Shown here piece after piece: positions 1 through 7,529 of a stretch of DNA of 64,000 nt. The notes beneath the pieces are model-generated. The model saw only the letters and a list, made by a program, of their open reading frames with translations, did not search any database and had not been told where the DNA came from. The DNA is from CAKZSB01 sp964573105. Its GTDB lineage: Bacteria > Pseudomonadota > Gammaproteobacteria > Granulosicoccales > Granulosicoccaceae. How positions within the stretch are numbered: the stretch's first letter is position 1; each line of letters starts with the position of its first letter. Made by a program: the position numbers and the translations under genes. Where the stretch lies: contig CAZNIS010000003.1 of assembly GCA_964573105.1 (NCBI GenBank), positions 62,001-126,000 on the forward strand, read 5' to 3'.

Positions 1-138
1 AGTGCCTCGTTCATTGATCTTGGCGCCTACGGGCACCTGGTTCATGAGGAAGTCCCCGAACAGCTTAGCCAGTGCATTCGCCAACTGTTTTGTGAAACGG
101 TGGCAACGCGCACTGTCACCGACATCGAATTGTCATGA
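1..138 (+). CDS. bchO: C-terminal end of an alpha/beta hydrolase, probably BchO (partial)
   Basis: Frame 1 is open from the left edge to TGA at 136-138 and gives the last 45 residues of a protein. The segment contains GHLVHEEVPEQ, the usual surrounding of the catalytic histidine in alpha/beta hydrolases, followed by a short final helix. BchO, the putative magnesium-chelatase accessory hydrolase, often sits next to carotenoid genes in purple-bacterial clusters and ends this way. The gene is cut by the window, so the nucleophile and most of the fold are not visible; assignment to BchO rather than another hydrolase is inferred from the position 7 bp before crtB. Confidence 0.55.
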   Translation, partial: SASFIDLGAYGHLVHEEVPEQLSQCIRQLFCETVATRTVTDIELS

Positions 139-145
139 GGTCACG

Positions 146-1264
146 ATGATGAACAATCCTGCTGTGAGACAAATTCCACTCGCGTTGCGCGATCTGGAGG
201 ACTGCCAGCGTTCGCTCAACAACGGCAGCAAATCGTTTTTATTTGCCAGCTACTTCCTGCCGGCGCAGGTTAGGCAGGCTGCCACGGCGCTGTATTCCTT
301 TTGCCGCGAGGCAGATGATCTGATTGATCAAACCGATCAGCCGCAGCAGGCGCTGGTACAAGTGAATCATCGCATCGATTGCATTTACTCTGATGCAACG
401 CTCGACAGCACGGCCGATCGTGCACTTCGATCAGTGGTGCGACACTATGCGTTGCCGCGAACGTTGCTGGATGCATTGATCGAGGGATTTGCCTGGGATA
501 CCTCGGGTCGCTGCTATGAAACACTCGATGATGTCGAGCAATACGCAGCGCGCGTGGCCGGCAGTGTAGGTGCAATGATGTCGGTGCTGATGGGCGCTCG
601 CGACGGGCAGGTTCTCGCTCGCGCCTGTGATCTGGGCGTTGCCATGCAGTTGACTAATATCTGTCGCGACGTTGGCGAGGATGCGGCCAACGGTCGCTGC
701 TATTTGCCGGTTCAATGGTTGCACGAGGCGGGGGCCAGCGTCGATGATGTTCTACAAACAGGAGCCACAGCGCCGCTGCGGGCAGTGGTGCGGCGGCTGT
801 TGCAGCGCGCAGATGTGTTGTACAAGCGCGCTGACTGTGGCATCGCCATGCTGCCGGTAGACTGTCGGCGCGGCATCCACATGGCGCGGCTGGTCTACAG
901 TGCCATCGGTGGACAGATTCAGCAACAGGGCTATGACTCGATCAGTCAGCGCGCTTACGTGCCGACGACTCGAAAACTGGCCCTGCTGGCAAAGCACGTT
1001 TTTCACGATTTCGTCGCCGAGCCCTACGTGCTGCAATTGCCGTCACTGGGTGCGACGGCTTTTCTGGTCGATGCCGTTACCGATGCCGCACCCGGGCGCG
1101 CGATTGATATTTACAGCGGCCTGACCGACAAGGCGGATTCCACCGGTGATGAGTTGGCGGCGGTGCTGCAGCTCTTTGATCGCCTCGAGCAGCGCAAACG
1201 CCATGACCTGCAGGCCAACAGTGGGCGTATTCCGCTTGGCTTTGCCGGTCAAATTCGATCTTGA
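146..1264 (+). CDS. crtB: Phytoene synthase CrtB
   Basis: Condenses two geranylgeranyl diphosphates to phytoene, the first committed carotenoid step. The 372-residue protein has both Asp-rich motifs of the squalene/phytoene synthase family: EADDLID around residues 55-61 and NICRDVGED around 171-179, followed by GRCYLP. The start at 146 is chosen because an upstream in-frame extension would overlap the whole visible end of the preceding hydrolase gene; a second ATG follows directly. It lies 7 bp after that gene and overlaps the next small gene, so it is probably read from an upstream promoter outside the window. Substrate comes from crtE in this cluster, and crtI uses the product. Confidence 0.95.
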   Translation: MMNNPAVRQIPLALRDLEDCQRSLNNGSKSFLFASYFLPAQVRQAATALYSFCREADDLIDQTDQPQQALVQVNHRIDCIYSDATLDSTADRALRSVVRHYALPRTLLDALIEGFAWDTSGRCYETLDDVEQYAARVAGSVGAMMSVLMGARDGQVLARACDLGVAMQLTNICRDVGEDAANGRCYLPVQWLHEAGASVDDVLQTGATAPLRAVVRRLLQRADVLYKRADCGIAMLPVDCRRGIHMARLVYSAIGGQIQQQGYDSISQRAYVPTTRKLALLAKHVFHDFVAEPYVLQLPSLGATAFLVDAVTDAAPGRAIDIYSGLTDKADSTGDELAAVLQLFDRLEQRKRHDLQANSGRIPLGFAGQIRS

Positions 1265-1404
1265 AGTATGTTTTCCTGATCGAGATGCTGGTGGTGTTTG
1301 GCGGTGTGATGTTGTTTTGCTGGATTGAATATCGCAACGTAGAAAAGCTTCGCAGGCAGAACCGGCAGCGCGAAAAGCAGGGCGGTGAAGAAAACACCGA
1401 TTAA
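1261..1404 (+). CDS. Small single-pass membrane protein of the photosynthesis cluster (47 aa)
   Basis: This short reading frame starts with TTG overlapping the crtB stop by four bases (TTGA) and ends with TAA at 1402-1404. The 47-residue product has one hydrophobic segment (about residues 4-22) followed by a strongly charged tail with many Arg, Lys, Gln and Glu, so it is predicted to be N-terminally membrane anchored with a cytoplasmic tail. Translational coupling to crtB and the reasonable membrane topology argue that it is real. I do not know its function; short proteins of this general form occur next to crt genes in other phototrophs, but I cannot name a family. Confidence 0.6.
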   Translation: MKYVFLIEMLVVFGGVMLFCWIEYRNVEKLRRQNRQREKQGGEENTD

Positions 1405-1435
1405 ACGCAGGCGGCTTAGATTGCGCGGCGATACC

Positions 1436-2446
1436 CTATCGGGTTTGCGTGCCCCGGTATCGCGCGCGCGGCATTCTGCAGTGCAGCATGGCCTGAATCA
1501 CTGCCGATTTAAATCTGCGCATCGATACGGTTTCGTGAATGCCGTGGATGCGTTGTCGGTCAATTGTGATTTCAGTCCGTGACCGGCAATAGAACGGGGT
1601 ATCCTCAAGCGTTGCCAGAACAGCCGATTCACCATCGCTTCGCAACGCACGCGGTATAAGCCAGCCGGTTCGGCGGTGACGATGCAGCGGCGGGGTTGGC
1701 AGATACTGCAATTTGTCGCCATCGATCGCAATGAAAAGGCTGTTCGATTCGCGATGGCCGTGTACGTCGTACTGAATATAAGTGGTCTGCTGGTGGCGAT
1801 GGCGCGACCAGGACCAGTGTTCGATATCCTCTTCCAGTGGCACCTCTCCCCAGTTGCAATCGAGGTAGGCCTGTCCGTGCCAGTCGAGCTGCGGGTGCTG
1901 CATTGACACATGAATATCACACAGTGGACTGATCGGCTGCCAGTGGTGCCTGGCTGCGCTGTCGAGCGCGAACGGGGCTATTGAACTGGTAGTAAAGTCC
2001 AGTTGCACCATGCCGCGCAACGCGCGTGGTATCGGCGCGGTTGTCTCGTTGATAGCTATCGTCAATCTGCCGCGCTGCCGATCGATGGCTTGCAGTTTGA
2101 TCGCACTGGGACCGATGACAAACTCACCCGCGTCGCGGCTGACGTTGTGCCGCGGGCGCTCTGTCATACTCCAGCGGTTCGGGTTGCCATACAGTGCAAC
2201 GTTCAGCGCGCAAAAGTTTTCGGGGTCTGTCGTGCCACGGCGGTAGGCGCGGCGATAATACGGGGAGAATACGCTGCCGACAAACGCAATGATCGCGATT
2301 GAATACCGCTGATCCAAGCTGATGCCATCGATGTACCACCATCGGTAGCCAGCCGATGACACTGGGCTGTCGAATGGTGGAAAATCCAAGCCGGCCACTT
2401 GCTGCAAAGGTGCTTCAGTCGGCGGTGGCCGGTTGTTTTGGTTCAC
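1436..2446 (-). CDS. crtC: Carotenoid 1,2-hydratase (hydroxyneurosporene synthase) CrtC
   Basis: Adds water to the 1,2 double bond of neurosporene or lycopene, the first step towards spheroidene- or spirilloxanthin-type carotenoids. The 336-residue protein shows family signatures: GYRWWYIDG near residue 33, IIAFVGSVFSPYY, then FCALNVALYG and RWSMTER. The start is GTG. It is the second gene of a minus-strand pair with dxs, 10 bp downstream of the dxs stop, and runs towards crtB with a gap of about 30 bp after the small membrane protein gene. Transcription is expected from the dxs promoter, which carries the tandem operator described at 4368-4411. Confidence 0.92.
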   Translation of the reverse strand: MNQNNRPPPTEAPLQQVAGLDFPPFDSPVSSAGYRWWYIDGISLDQRYSIAIIAFVGSVFSPYYRRAYRRGTTDPENFCALNVALYGNPNRWSMTERPRHNVSRDAGEFVIGPSAIKLQAIDRQRGRLTIAINETTAPIPRALRGMVQLDFTTSSIAPFALDSAARHHWQPISPLCDIHVSMQHPQLDWHGQAYLDCNWGEVPLEEDIEHWSWSRHRHQQTTYIQYDVHGHRESNSLFIAIDGDKLQYLPTPPLHRHRRTGWLIPRALRSDGESAVLATLEDTPFYCRSRTEITIDRQRIHGIHETVSMRRFKSAVIQAMLHCRMPRARYRGTQTR

Positions 2447-2456
2447 GTGGCAAGCG

Positions 2457-4340
2457 CTAACTGTTCAGGCGCTTGTCTATGCTTGCCAGTATTCCAGGTG
2501 TGTCAATTTTTATTGCCTGCAGTAATTCACCCTGGGTGCCGTGTTCGACAAACGAATCCGGCAGGCCCAGATTTAAAATCTGACAGTCGAGCCCGAGCCG
2601 GCTTAGCGACTCGTTGACGGCGCTGCCGGCACCACCGGCCACGGCGTTGTTCTCGATGGTGACGAGCAACCGGTGACTGTTGGCAATGTGCGTGAGAAGC
2701 GTCTCGTCGAGCGGTTTGATAAAGCGCATATTGGCCACACTTGCGTCCAGTTGTTCTGCAACTTCGTGAGCGGTTTGCAACATGCCGCCGAACGACAGGA
2801 TGGCCACATCGTGCCCGCTGCGAGTCAGATCAGCTTTGCCGATTGGCAACACCGATAAATCCTTTGCCGGAATGGTGCCAGGGCCGGCGCCGCGCTCGTA
2901 GCGCACGGCGGCCGGTCCGTTATAGGTCAGGCCGGTTTGCAACATCGCGCGGCACTCGCGTTCATTGGCCGGTGCCATCACGAGCATATTCGGTATACAG
3001 CGCAGATAACTTAGATCAAAGCTGCCGTGGTGGGTGGCGCCGTCGGCTCCCACCAGTCCGGCGCGATCAATCGCGAACAACACATCCAGGTTTTGCAGTG
3101 CGACATCGTGAATGGCCTGATCGTAGGCGCGCTGCAAAAACGATGAATAGATGGCGACTACTGGCTTGGTGTTCTGGCAGGCGAGTCCGGCGGCAAACGT
3201 GACCGCGTGTTGTTCAGCGATACCGACGTCGACGTAGCGCTGCGGAAATTGTTTCTCGAAATTGACGAGCCCTGAACCCTCGCGCATGGCCGGTGTAAGG
3301 GCTATCACGCGTTCGTCGGCACGCGCGGCATCGCATAGCCATTGACCGAACACGTCGGTGTAGGTGAGCGGTTTTTGGCCGCTGGTCGGCGTCACTCCCG
3401 CCTGTGGATCGAATGGCGGCACGGCGTGATAACTGACCGGGTTTTGTTCGGCCGGGGCGTAGCCTTTGCCCTTTTGCGTCACGGTGTGCAGCACGCGAAT
3501 GCCACGTGATTTCTGCAGCGCTGTCAGTGAACGGGTCAATTGCACGACGTCGTGTCCGTCTACCGGCTCGCTACAGATTAGGCCGAGTGACTGACAGTAT
3601 CGGCGCAGGCGACCGCGTTTCGGGCAATGGCTGTGCTGACTCAGCGCGCCAACATTCGGTGAAATCGACATGGCGTTGTCGTTCAGCACAATGATCAGTT
3701 CGAGATCGCTGGCACCGGCGTGGTTCAAGGCTTCAAACGCCATGCCCTCGGTGAGTGCGCCATCACCGATGACGCAGATCGCCTGCTGCTCGCTGCCATG
3801 CATGGCGAACGCCTTGGCCATGCCGAGCCCGGCGCTTATCGAGGTGCCGGCGTGGGCGACACCAAAGCTGTCATAGGGGCTTTCGCCGCGCACCGGAAAA
3901 CCGGCCGGGCCATTCAGCTTGCGAACGTTTTTCATGAGTTGCTGCCGGCCGGTGAGCAATTTGTGCGGATAGCACTGGTGTCCAACATCCCAGATCAGCG
4001 CGTCGGTGGGCGTGTCAAAGACGTAATGCAGTGCGACGGTCAGTTCCACGACGCCAAGACCGGCAGCAAAGTGTCCGCCGCTGCTGGCAACGGTATCGAT
4101 CAACGCGCGGCGCAGGCTGCCGCAAACCGCGGGCAGATCAGCTGCCGGCAGGGCGCGTAGCTCAGGCAGAGTTGGCAGCACGGCAGTGGACGTATTGCTG
4201 TCGGGTGATAGCTTTTCTCTGAAACTTGATTCCTTTGACTGACGAGTGGCCATCGGCTCCGTGGCCAGAGCGGCTACAGGCTCTGCTGTTGCCATTTCCC
4301 CGGTCGGTGAAAAATGCTCTGCAATACCGCTGTCGGTCAT
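2457..4340 (-). CDS. dxs: 1-Deoxy-D-xylulose-5-phosphate synthase, cluster-linked form
   Basis: Thiamine-dependent enzyme condensing pyruvate and glyceraldehyde 3-phosphate, the entry step of the MEP isoprenoid pathway. The 627-residue protein has the ThDP motif GDGALTEGMAFEALNHAG from residue 192, the LNDNAMSIS segment, the acid/base glutamate in VGIAEQHAVTF, and GADGATHHGSFDLSYLRC. Two oddities stand out: about 50 poorly conserved residues precede the usual N-terminus, and the stretch between NVGAL (229-233) and PVDGHD (259-264) is only about 25 residues, clearly shorter than in the Escherichia coli enzyme as I remember it. The ATG has a good GGGGAG ribosome site five bases upstream. Sitting with crtC and opposite crtE, it is probably a photosynthesis-dedicated copy. 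Confidence 0.95.
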   Translation of the reverse strand: MTDSGIAEHFSPTGEMATAEPVAALATEPMATRQSKESSFREKLSPDSNTSTAVLPTLPELRALPAADLPAVCGSLRRALIDTVASSGGHFAAGLGVVELTVALHYVFDTPTDALIWDVGHQCYPHKLLTGRQQLMKNVRKLNGPAGFPVRGESPYDSFGVAHAGTSISAGLGMAKAFAMHGSEQQAICVIGDGALTEGMAFEALNHAGASDLELIIVLNDNAMSISPNVGALSQHSHCPKRGRLRRYCQSLGLICSEPVDGHDVVQLTRSLTALQKSRGIRVLHTVTQKGKGYAPAEQNPVSYHAVPPFDPQAGVTPTSGQKPLTYTDVFGQWLCDAARADERVIALTPAMREGSGLVNFEKQFPQRYVDVGIAEQHAVTFAAGLACQNTKPVVAIYSSFLQRAYDQAIHDVALQNLDVLFAIDRAGLVGADGATHHGSFDLSYLRCIPNMLVMAPANERECRAMLQTGLTYNGPAAVRYERGAGPGTIPAKDLSVLPIGKADLTRSGHDVAILSFGGMLQTAHEVAEQLDASVANMRFIKPLDETLLTHIANSHRLLVTIENNAVAGGAGSAVNESLSRLGLDCQILNLGLPDSFVEHGTQGELLQAIKIDTPGILASIDKRLNS

Positions 4341-4439
4341 AACTTCTCCCCGTCAGTTCAATTTATAAGTAATATAAATTGGACATTTAATAATGACAAT
4401 GGCAATTTACAGTTGAATGTGATGTCCACCGGGGGAACG
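4341..4439. promoter_or_regulatory. Divergent dxs/crtE control region
   Basis: AT-rich 99-bp gap between two divergently read genes. On the minus strand, TTGTCA (4399-4394) and TATATT (4376-4371) are 17 bp apart and about 30 bp before the dxs start, a convincing sigma-70-type promoter. It overlaps the tandem TGT-N12-ACA-like array at 4368-4411. A perfect 9-bp inverted repeat, CAATTTATA (4359-4367) and TATAAATTG (4373-4381) around a 5-bp spacer, also lies here. No equally clear promoter is visible for crtE. Confidence 0.65.
4368..4411. promoter_or_regulatory. Predicted tandem CrtJ/PpsR operator between dxs and crtE
   Basis: The array reads AGT-N12-ACA, 8 bp, TGA-N12-ACA. Half-site positions are 4368-4370, 4383-4385, 4394-4396 and 4409-4411. 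CrtJ/PpsR recognises TGT-N12-ACA, and pairs of palindromes 8 bp apart are bound cooperatively. Each palindrome deviates from the consensus by one base in one half-site. The second covers the -35 box of the predicted dxs promoter, as expected for a repressor site. Confidence 0.62.
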
Positions 4440-5315
4440 ATGACTGAAAAAACGGATCTGGTTGAGCGGCAACTGATGTCGGTTATCTCTGAGGCAAGCG
4501 GCAGCGGCTGTCCATCTGGACTGTCCGGCGCGCTGCACTGGGCGGTGTTTCCGGGAGGCTCGCGCATGCGGCCGCGTATCTGCAGGGCGGTCAACCTGGC
4601 CTGTGGCGGGCGCGATGAATGGTGTGCGACACCGGCGGCCGCGATAGAGCTGCTGCACTGTGCGTCTTTGGTGCACGACGATCTGCCGTGCTTCGATAAC
4701 TCGCCAACCCGGCGAGGCCGCGCATCGGTGCAGGCAAAGTTTGGCGAGCGACTGGCGGTGCTGGCCGGAGATGCGCTCATCGTGCTGGCCTTCCAGTCAC
4801 TGGCGACGGGCGTCAGTGCCGAGCGCGCCAGCACCCTGGCGCCTTTGAGCGAAATACTCGCAAAGGGGGTGTCGTCACCATCAGGTATTGCCGCTGGCCA
4901 GGCCTGGGAGTGCGAGTCGACGATCGATCTTGGGGCCTATCATCGCGCCAAAACCGGCGCTCTGTTTGCCGCCGCCACCATGGCCGGTGCCGCCGTAGCC
5001 GGCGTTGACGATTACCGCAGCTGGGCCGATCTGGGGCTGCAGCTTGGGCACGCCTACCAGGTAGGTGATGACATTCTGGATGCCGCCGGTTTCGCCGAAG
5101 ACATGGGCAAGCCAGCACACCAGGACGAGGCTCTGGCACGCCCCAACAGCGTTGCGGCACTTGGCCTGAGCGGAGCGGTGGCGCATCTGAAGCAGCTGAT
5201 TGAGCAAGCCCTCGCTTCGGTGCCGGACTGCGGCGGACGCGAGCTTCTGTGTGGGCAGATTAGCGCCGAGACTGATCGTATTCTTCCCAAGCACCTGGCG
5301 GCACTCGCCGCCTAG
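4440..5315 (+). CDS. crtE: Geranylgeranyl diphosphate synthase CrtE
   Basis: Builds C20 geranylgeranyl diphosphate for carotenoids and for the bacteriochlorophyll tail. The 291-residue product is an all-alpha prenyl synthase with the first Asp-rich motif DDLPCFD at 80-86 followed by RRGR, and the second motif DDILD at 210-214. The start at 4440 has GGGGG four bases upstream and matches the usual N-terminus; an in-frame ATG at 4422 is less well placed. It is divergent from dxs and followed by a 159-bp promoter region and bchC. In many purple bacteria crtF lies directly behind crtE; it is not here. A farnesyl diphosphate synthase is the main alternative, made less likely by the context. Confidence 0.85.
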   Translation: MTEKTDLVERQLMSVISEASGSGCPSGLSGALHWAVFPGGSRMRPRICRAVNLACGGRDEWCATPAAAIELLHCASLVHDDLPCFDNSPTRRGRASVQAKFGERLAVLAGDALIVLAFQSLATGVSAERASTLAPLSEILAKGVSSPSGIAAGQAWECESTIDLGAYHRAKTGALFAAATMAGAAVAGVDDYRSWADLGLQLGHAYQVGDDILDAAGFAEDMGKPAHQDEALARPNSVAALGLSGAVAHLKQLIEQALASVPDCGGRELLCGQISAETDRILPKHLAALAA

Positions 5316-5383
5316 AGTGCCGCCGGCACAGTTTGCTGGCGCGCTGCGAGCGCGATTGAGTTGGTTGCGGATGCAATTTCGAG

Positions 5384-5427
5384 AGTAAATAAAAATAGAC
5401 AGATATAAATGTCAATATAGATTGACT
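5384..5427. promoter_or_regulatory. Predicted tandem CrtJ/PpsR operator upstream of bchC
   Basis: The array reads AGT-N12-ACA, 8 bp, TGT-N12-ACT, with half-sites at 5384-5386, 5399-5401, 5410-5412 and 5425-5427. Spacing is identical to the arrays at 4368-4411 and 18562-18605. The second palindrome has matching inner arms, TGTCAAT and ATTGACT. Its right arm contains TTGACT, which serves as a -35 box 17 bp before TAAAAA at 5445-5450, so a bound repressor would block the bchC promoter. Confidence 0.65.
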
Positions 5428-5450
5428 ATAGTGCAAAGATCGTTTAAAAA
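5422..5450 (+). promoter_or_regulatory. Predicted sigma-70-type promoter of bchC
   Basis: TTGACT at 5422-5427 and TAAAAA at 5445-5450 are separated by 17 bp; together they match nine of twelve consensus positions. The -35 box lies inside the operator at 5384-5427. The start of transcription would fall close to 5457, some 20 bp before the first bchC start codon. This promoter probably drives bchCXYZ and, by read-through, contributes to the puf genes. Confidence 0.55.
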
Positions 5451-5474
5451 TAACCTTGTCCAGCTTTGGGTTGA

Positions 5475-6494
5475 ATGGTGAAAACACTCTCGGAGACAGC
5501 CAGTGACAGTTCGGTCGCAAGGCACGCGATGGCGGCCCGTGCTGTCGTTTTTGAAGCGCCGCACCAGCTCGCGCTGAAATCTCTGCTGCTGTCTCGACCA
5601 GGCACCGGCGATGTGGTGGTCGACATCGTCGCCAGCGGTATCAGTACTGGCACCGAGCGTTTGTTGTGGGACGGTGATATGCCGAACTTTCCGGGCATGG
5701 GCTATCCGCTCGTACCCGGCTACGAAGCGGTCGGGCGGGTTGCCGAGGTGGGCGATCAAAGTGATCGACACGTCGGTGAATTCGTCTTTGTCGGCGGTGC
5801 GCAATGTTTCCCCTCTATCCGCAGTCTGTTCGGTGGCGCAGCCTCTCGGCTGGTGGTGCCGGCAGAAAAAGCCGTATCGATCGATCAGGCGCTGGGTGCA
5901 CGCGGATTACTACTCGCACTGTCGGCCACGGCTCACCACGCGCTGCACGTCAATGTCAATGAGCCTGCGATACCGGATTTAATTGTCGGCCACGGTGTGC
6001 TTGGGCGATTGCTCGCACGGCTGTGCATCGCGCTGGGCTATGCGCCACCCACTGTGTGGGAAATCAACGCCTCGCGCCGCAGTGGTGGCGACGGCTACCA
6101 GGTATTGGCGCCGGAGCAGGATGAACGTCGCGACTATCGCTGCATTGTCGATGTCAGCGGCGACAGTGATGTGCTCAACCGCACGCTGCCGCGCTTGCAG
6201 CGCCGCGTCGACGCGGCAGCGGTGCCGGAGATTGTGCTGGCCGGTTTTTACAAGGCGCCGTTGACTTTCGATTTTACCAACGCCTTTCTTCGTGAGGCGC
6301 GCATTCAAACTGCCGCCGAATGGACACCCGCTGATTTAACCGCGGTGGGCAGACTGGTCGAGCGCGGTGCATTGTCGCTGGATGGTCTGATCACCCATTG
6401 TGTTCGCGCCGATCAGGCGGAAAAGGCCTACGGCATAGCGTTTCGCGACGACCGTTGTTTGAAGATGGTACTCGACTGGAGAAATGATAAATGA
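5475..6494 (+). CDS. bchC: Bacteriochlorophyllide a dehydrogenase BchC
   Basis: Oxidises 3-hydroxyethyl bacteriochlorophyllide a to the 3-acetyl form, a late step of bacteriochlorophyll a synthesis. The 339-residue protein is a zinc-alcohol-dehydrogenase-like enzyme: ISTGTERLLWDGDMPNFPGMG near residue 56, PLVPGYEAVGRV after it, and a nucleotide-binding region around VGHGVLGRLLARL. Two starts are possible, ATG at 5475 or ATG at 5529; the second gives a length closer to other BchC proteins, while the first is closer to the promoter. The gene overlaps bchX by four bases (ATGA), so the two are translationally coupled. Confidence 0.93.
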   Translation: MVKTLSETASDSSVARHAMAARAVVFEAPHQLALKSLLLSRPGTGDVVVDIVASGISTGTERLLWDGDMPNFPGMGYPLVPGYEAVGRVAEVGDQSDRHVGEFVFVGGAQCFPSIRSLFGGAASRLVVPAEKAVSIDQALGARGLLLALSATAHHALHVNVNEPAIPDLIVGHGVLGRLLARLCIALGYAPPTVWEINASRRSGGDGYQVLAPEQDERRDYRCIVDVSGDSDVLNRTLPRLQRRVDAAAVPEIVLAGFYKAPLTFDFTNAFLREARIQTAAEWTPADLTAVGRLVERGALSLDGLITHCVRADQAEKAYGIAFRDDRCLKMVLDWRNDK

Positions 6495-7528
6495 GTATGC
6501 AGCACAACGATCAGGCAGCCGAGGTGCCACTGGTTCAGATCGACATGACCGATGCGTTTGTCGAATCGCTTCGCAAAGAGGCGGCGATAGATCCCGACCC
6601 GGTGTCCGATGCACCGGCGGCGAAGGAAACGCAGATCATTGCCATCTATGGCAAAGGGGGAATAGGCAAAAGTTTTACCCTCGCGAATCTGTCTTACATG
6701 ATGGCGCAGCTCGGTAAAAAGGTATTGCTGATCGGTTGCGACCCCAAGAGTGACACCACGTCATTGTTGTTCGGCGGTCGCGCCTGTCCCACCATCATTC
6801 AAACGTCATCAGCCAAGAAGCAGGCCGGTGAACAAGTCGCCATCGGTGATGTATGTTTCAAGCGCGATGGCGTGTACGCAATGGAACTGGGCGGCCCGGA
6901 AGTGGGCCGAGGCTGCGGTGGTCGCGGCATCATTCACGGCTTCGAGCTACTGGAAAAACTGGGGTTTCACGACTGGGACTTCGACTATGTGCTGCTGGAT
7001 TTTCTGGGCGATGTGGTCTGCGGCGGGTTTGGATTGCCGATCGCCCGCGATATGTGCCAAAAGGTCATAGTCGTTGGGTCGAATGACCTGCAATCGCTGT
7101 ATGTCGCGAACAACGTCTGTTCGGCAGTCGAGTATTTTCGCAAGCTCGGTGGCAATGTCGGGGTCGCCGGCATGGTCGTCAACAAGGACGATGGCACCGG
7201 CGAGGCGGCAGCCTTTGCCGAGGCGGCCGGCATTCCGTTGCTGGCTGCGATTCCCGCCGATGACGACATTCGACGCAAGAGTGCGAACTACCAGATCGTC
7301 GGCCAGCCAGGCAGTCGCTGGGCGGACATGTTCGAGGGGCTTGCCGATCAGGTCGCCACCGCGCCGCCAATGCAACCCAGTCCGCTGAGCCAAGACGACC
7401 TGCTGGGTCTGTTCGCCGCCGAGGAGGTCGGCCGCGACGTGGTGCTGCAGCCGGCCACCATCGACGAGTTGTGTGCCAGCAGTCAGATCAACAAGCCATC
7501 GCTCGAAGTTGTCTACGAGAACATATAG
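6491..7528 (+). CDS. bchX: Chlorophyllide a reductase iron protein BchX
   Basis: ATP-dependent electron donor of chlorophyllide a reductase, which reduces ring B and distinguishes bacteriochlorophyll from chlorophyll. This NifH-like protein of 345 residues has the P-loop GKGGIGKS at about 54-61 and the two cysteines that bridge the 4Fe-4S cluster between monomers, in GRGCGGRG and in DVVCGGF. About 45 residues before the P-loop and a C-terminal extension are typical of BchX compared with NifH and BchL. It overlaps bchC by four bases and is followed by bchY one base after its stop. Confidence 0.97.
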   Translation: MSMQHNDQAAEVPLVQIDMTDAFVESLRKEAAIDPDPVSDAPAAKETQIIAIYGKGGIGKSFTLANLSYMMAQLGKKVLLIGCDPKSDTTSLLFGGRACPTIIQTSSAKKQAGEQVAIGDVCFKRDGVYAMELGGPEVGRGCGGRGIIHGFELLEKLGFHDWDFDYVLLDFLGDVVCGGFGLPIARDMCQKVIVVGSNDLQSLYVANNVCSAVEYFRKLGGNVGVAGMVVNKDDGTGEAAAFAEAAGIPLLAAIPADDDIRRKSANYQIVGQPGSRWADMFEGLADQVATAPPMQPSPLSQDDLLGLFAAEEVGRDVVLQPATIDELCASSQINKPSLEVVYENI

Positions 7529-7529
7529 C

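Noticed and set aside
2..145. In-frame N-terminal extension of crtB
   Set aside because: It coincides with the conserved end of the preceding hydrolase in another frame and adds nothing resembling phytoene synthase.
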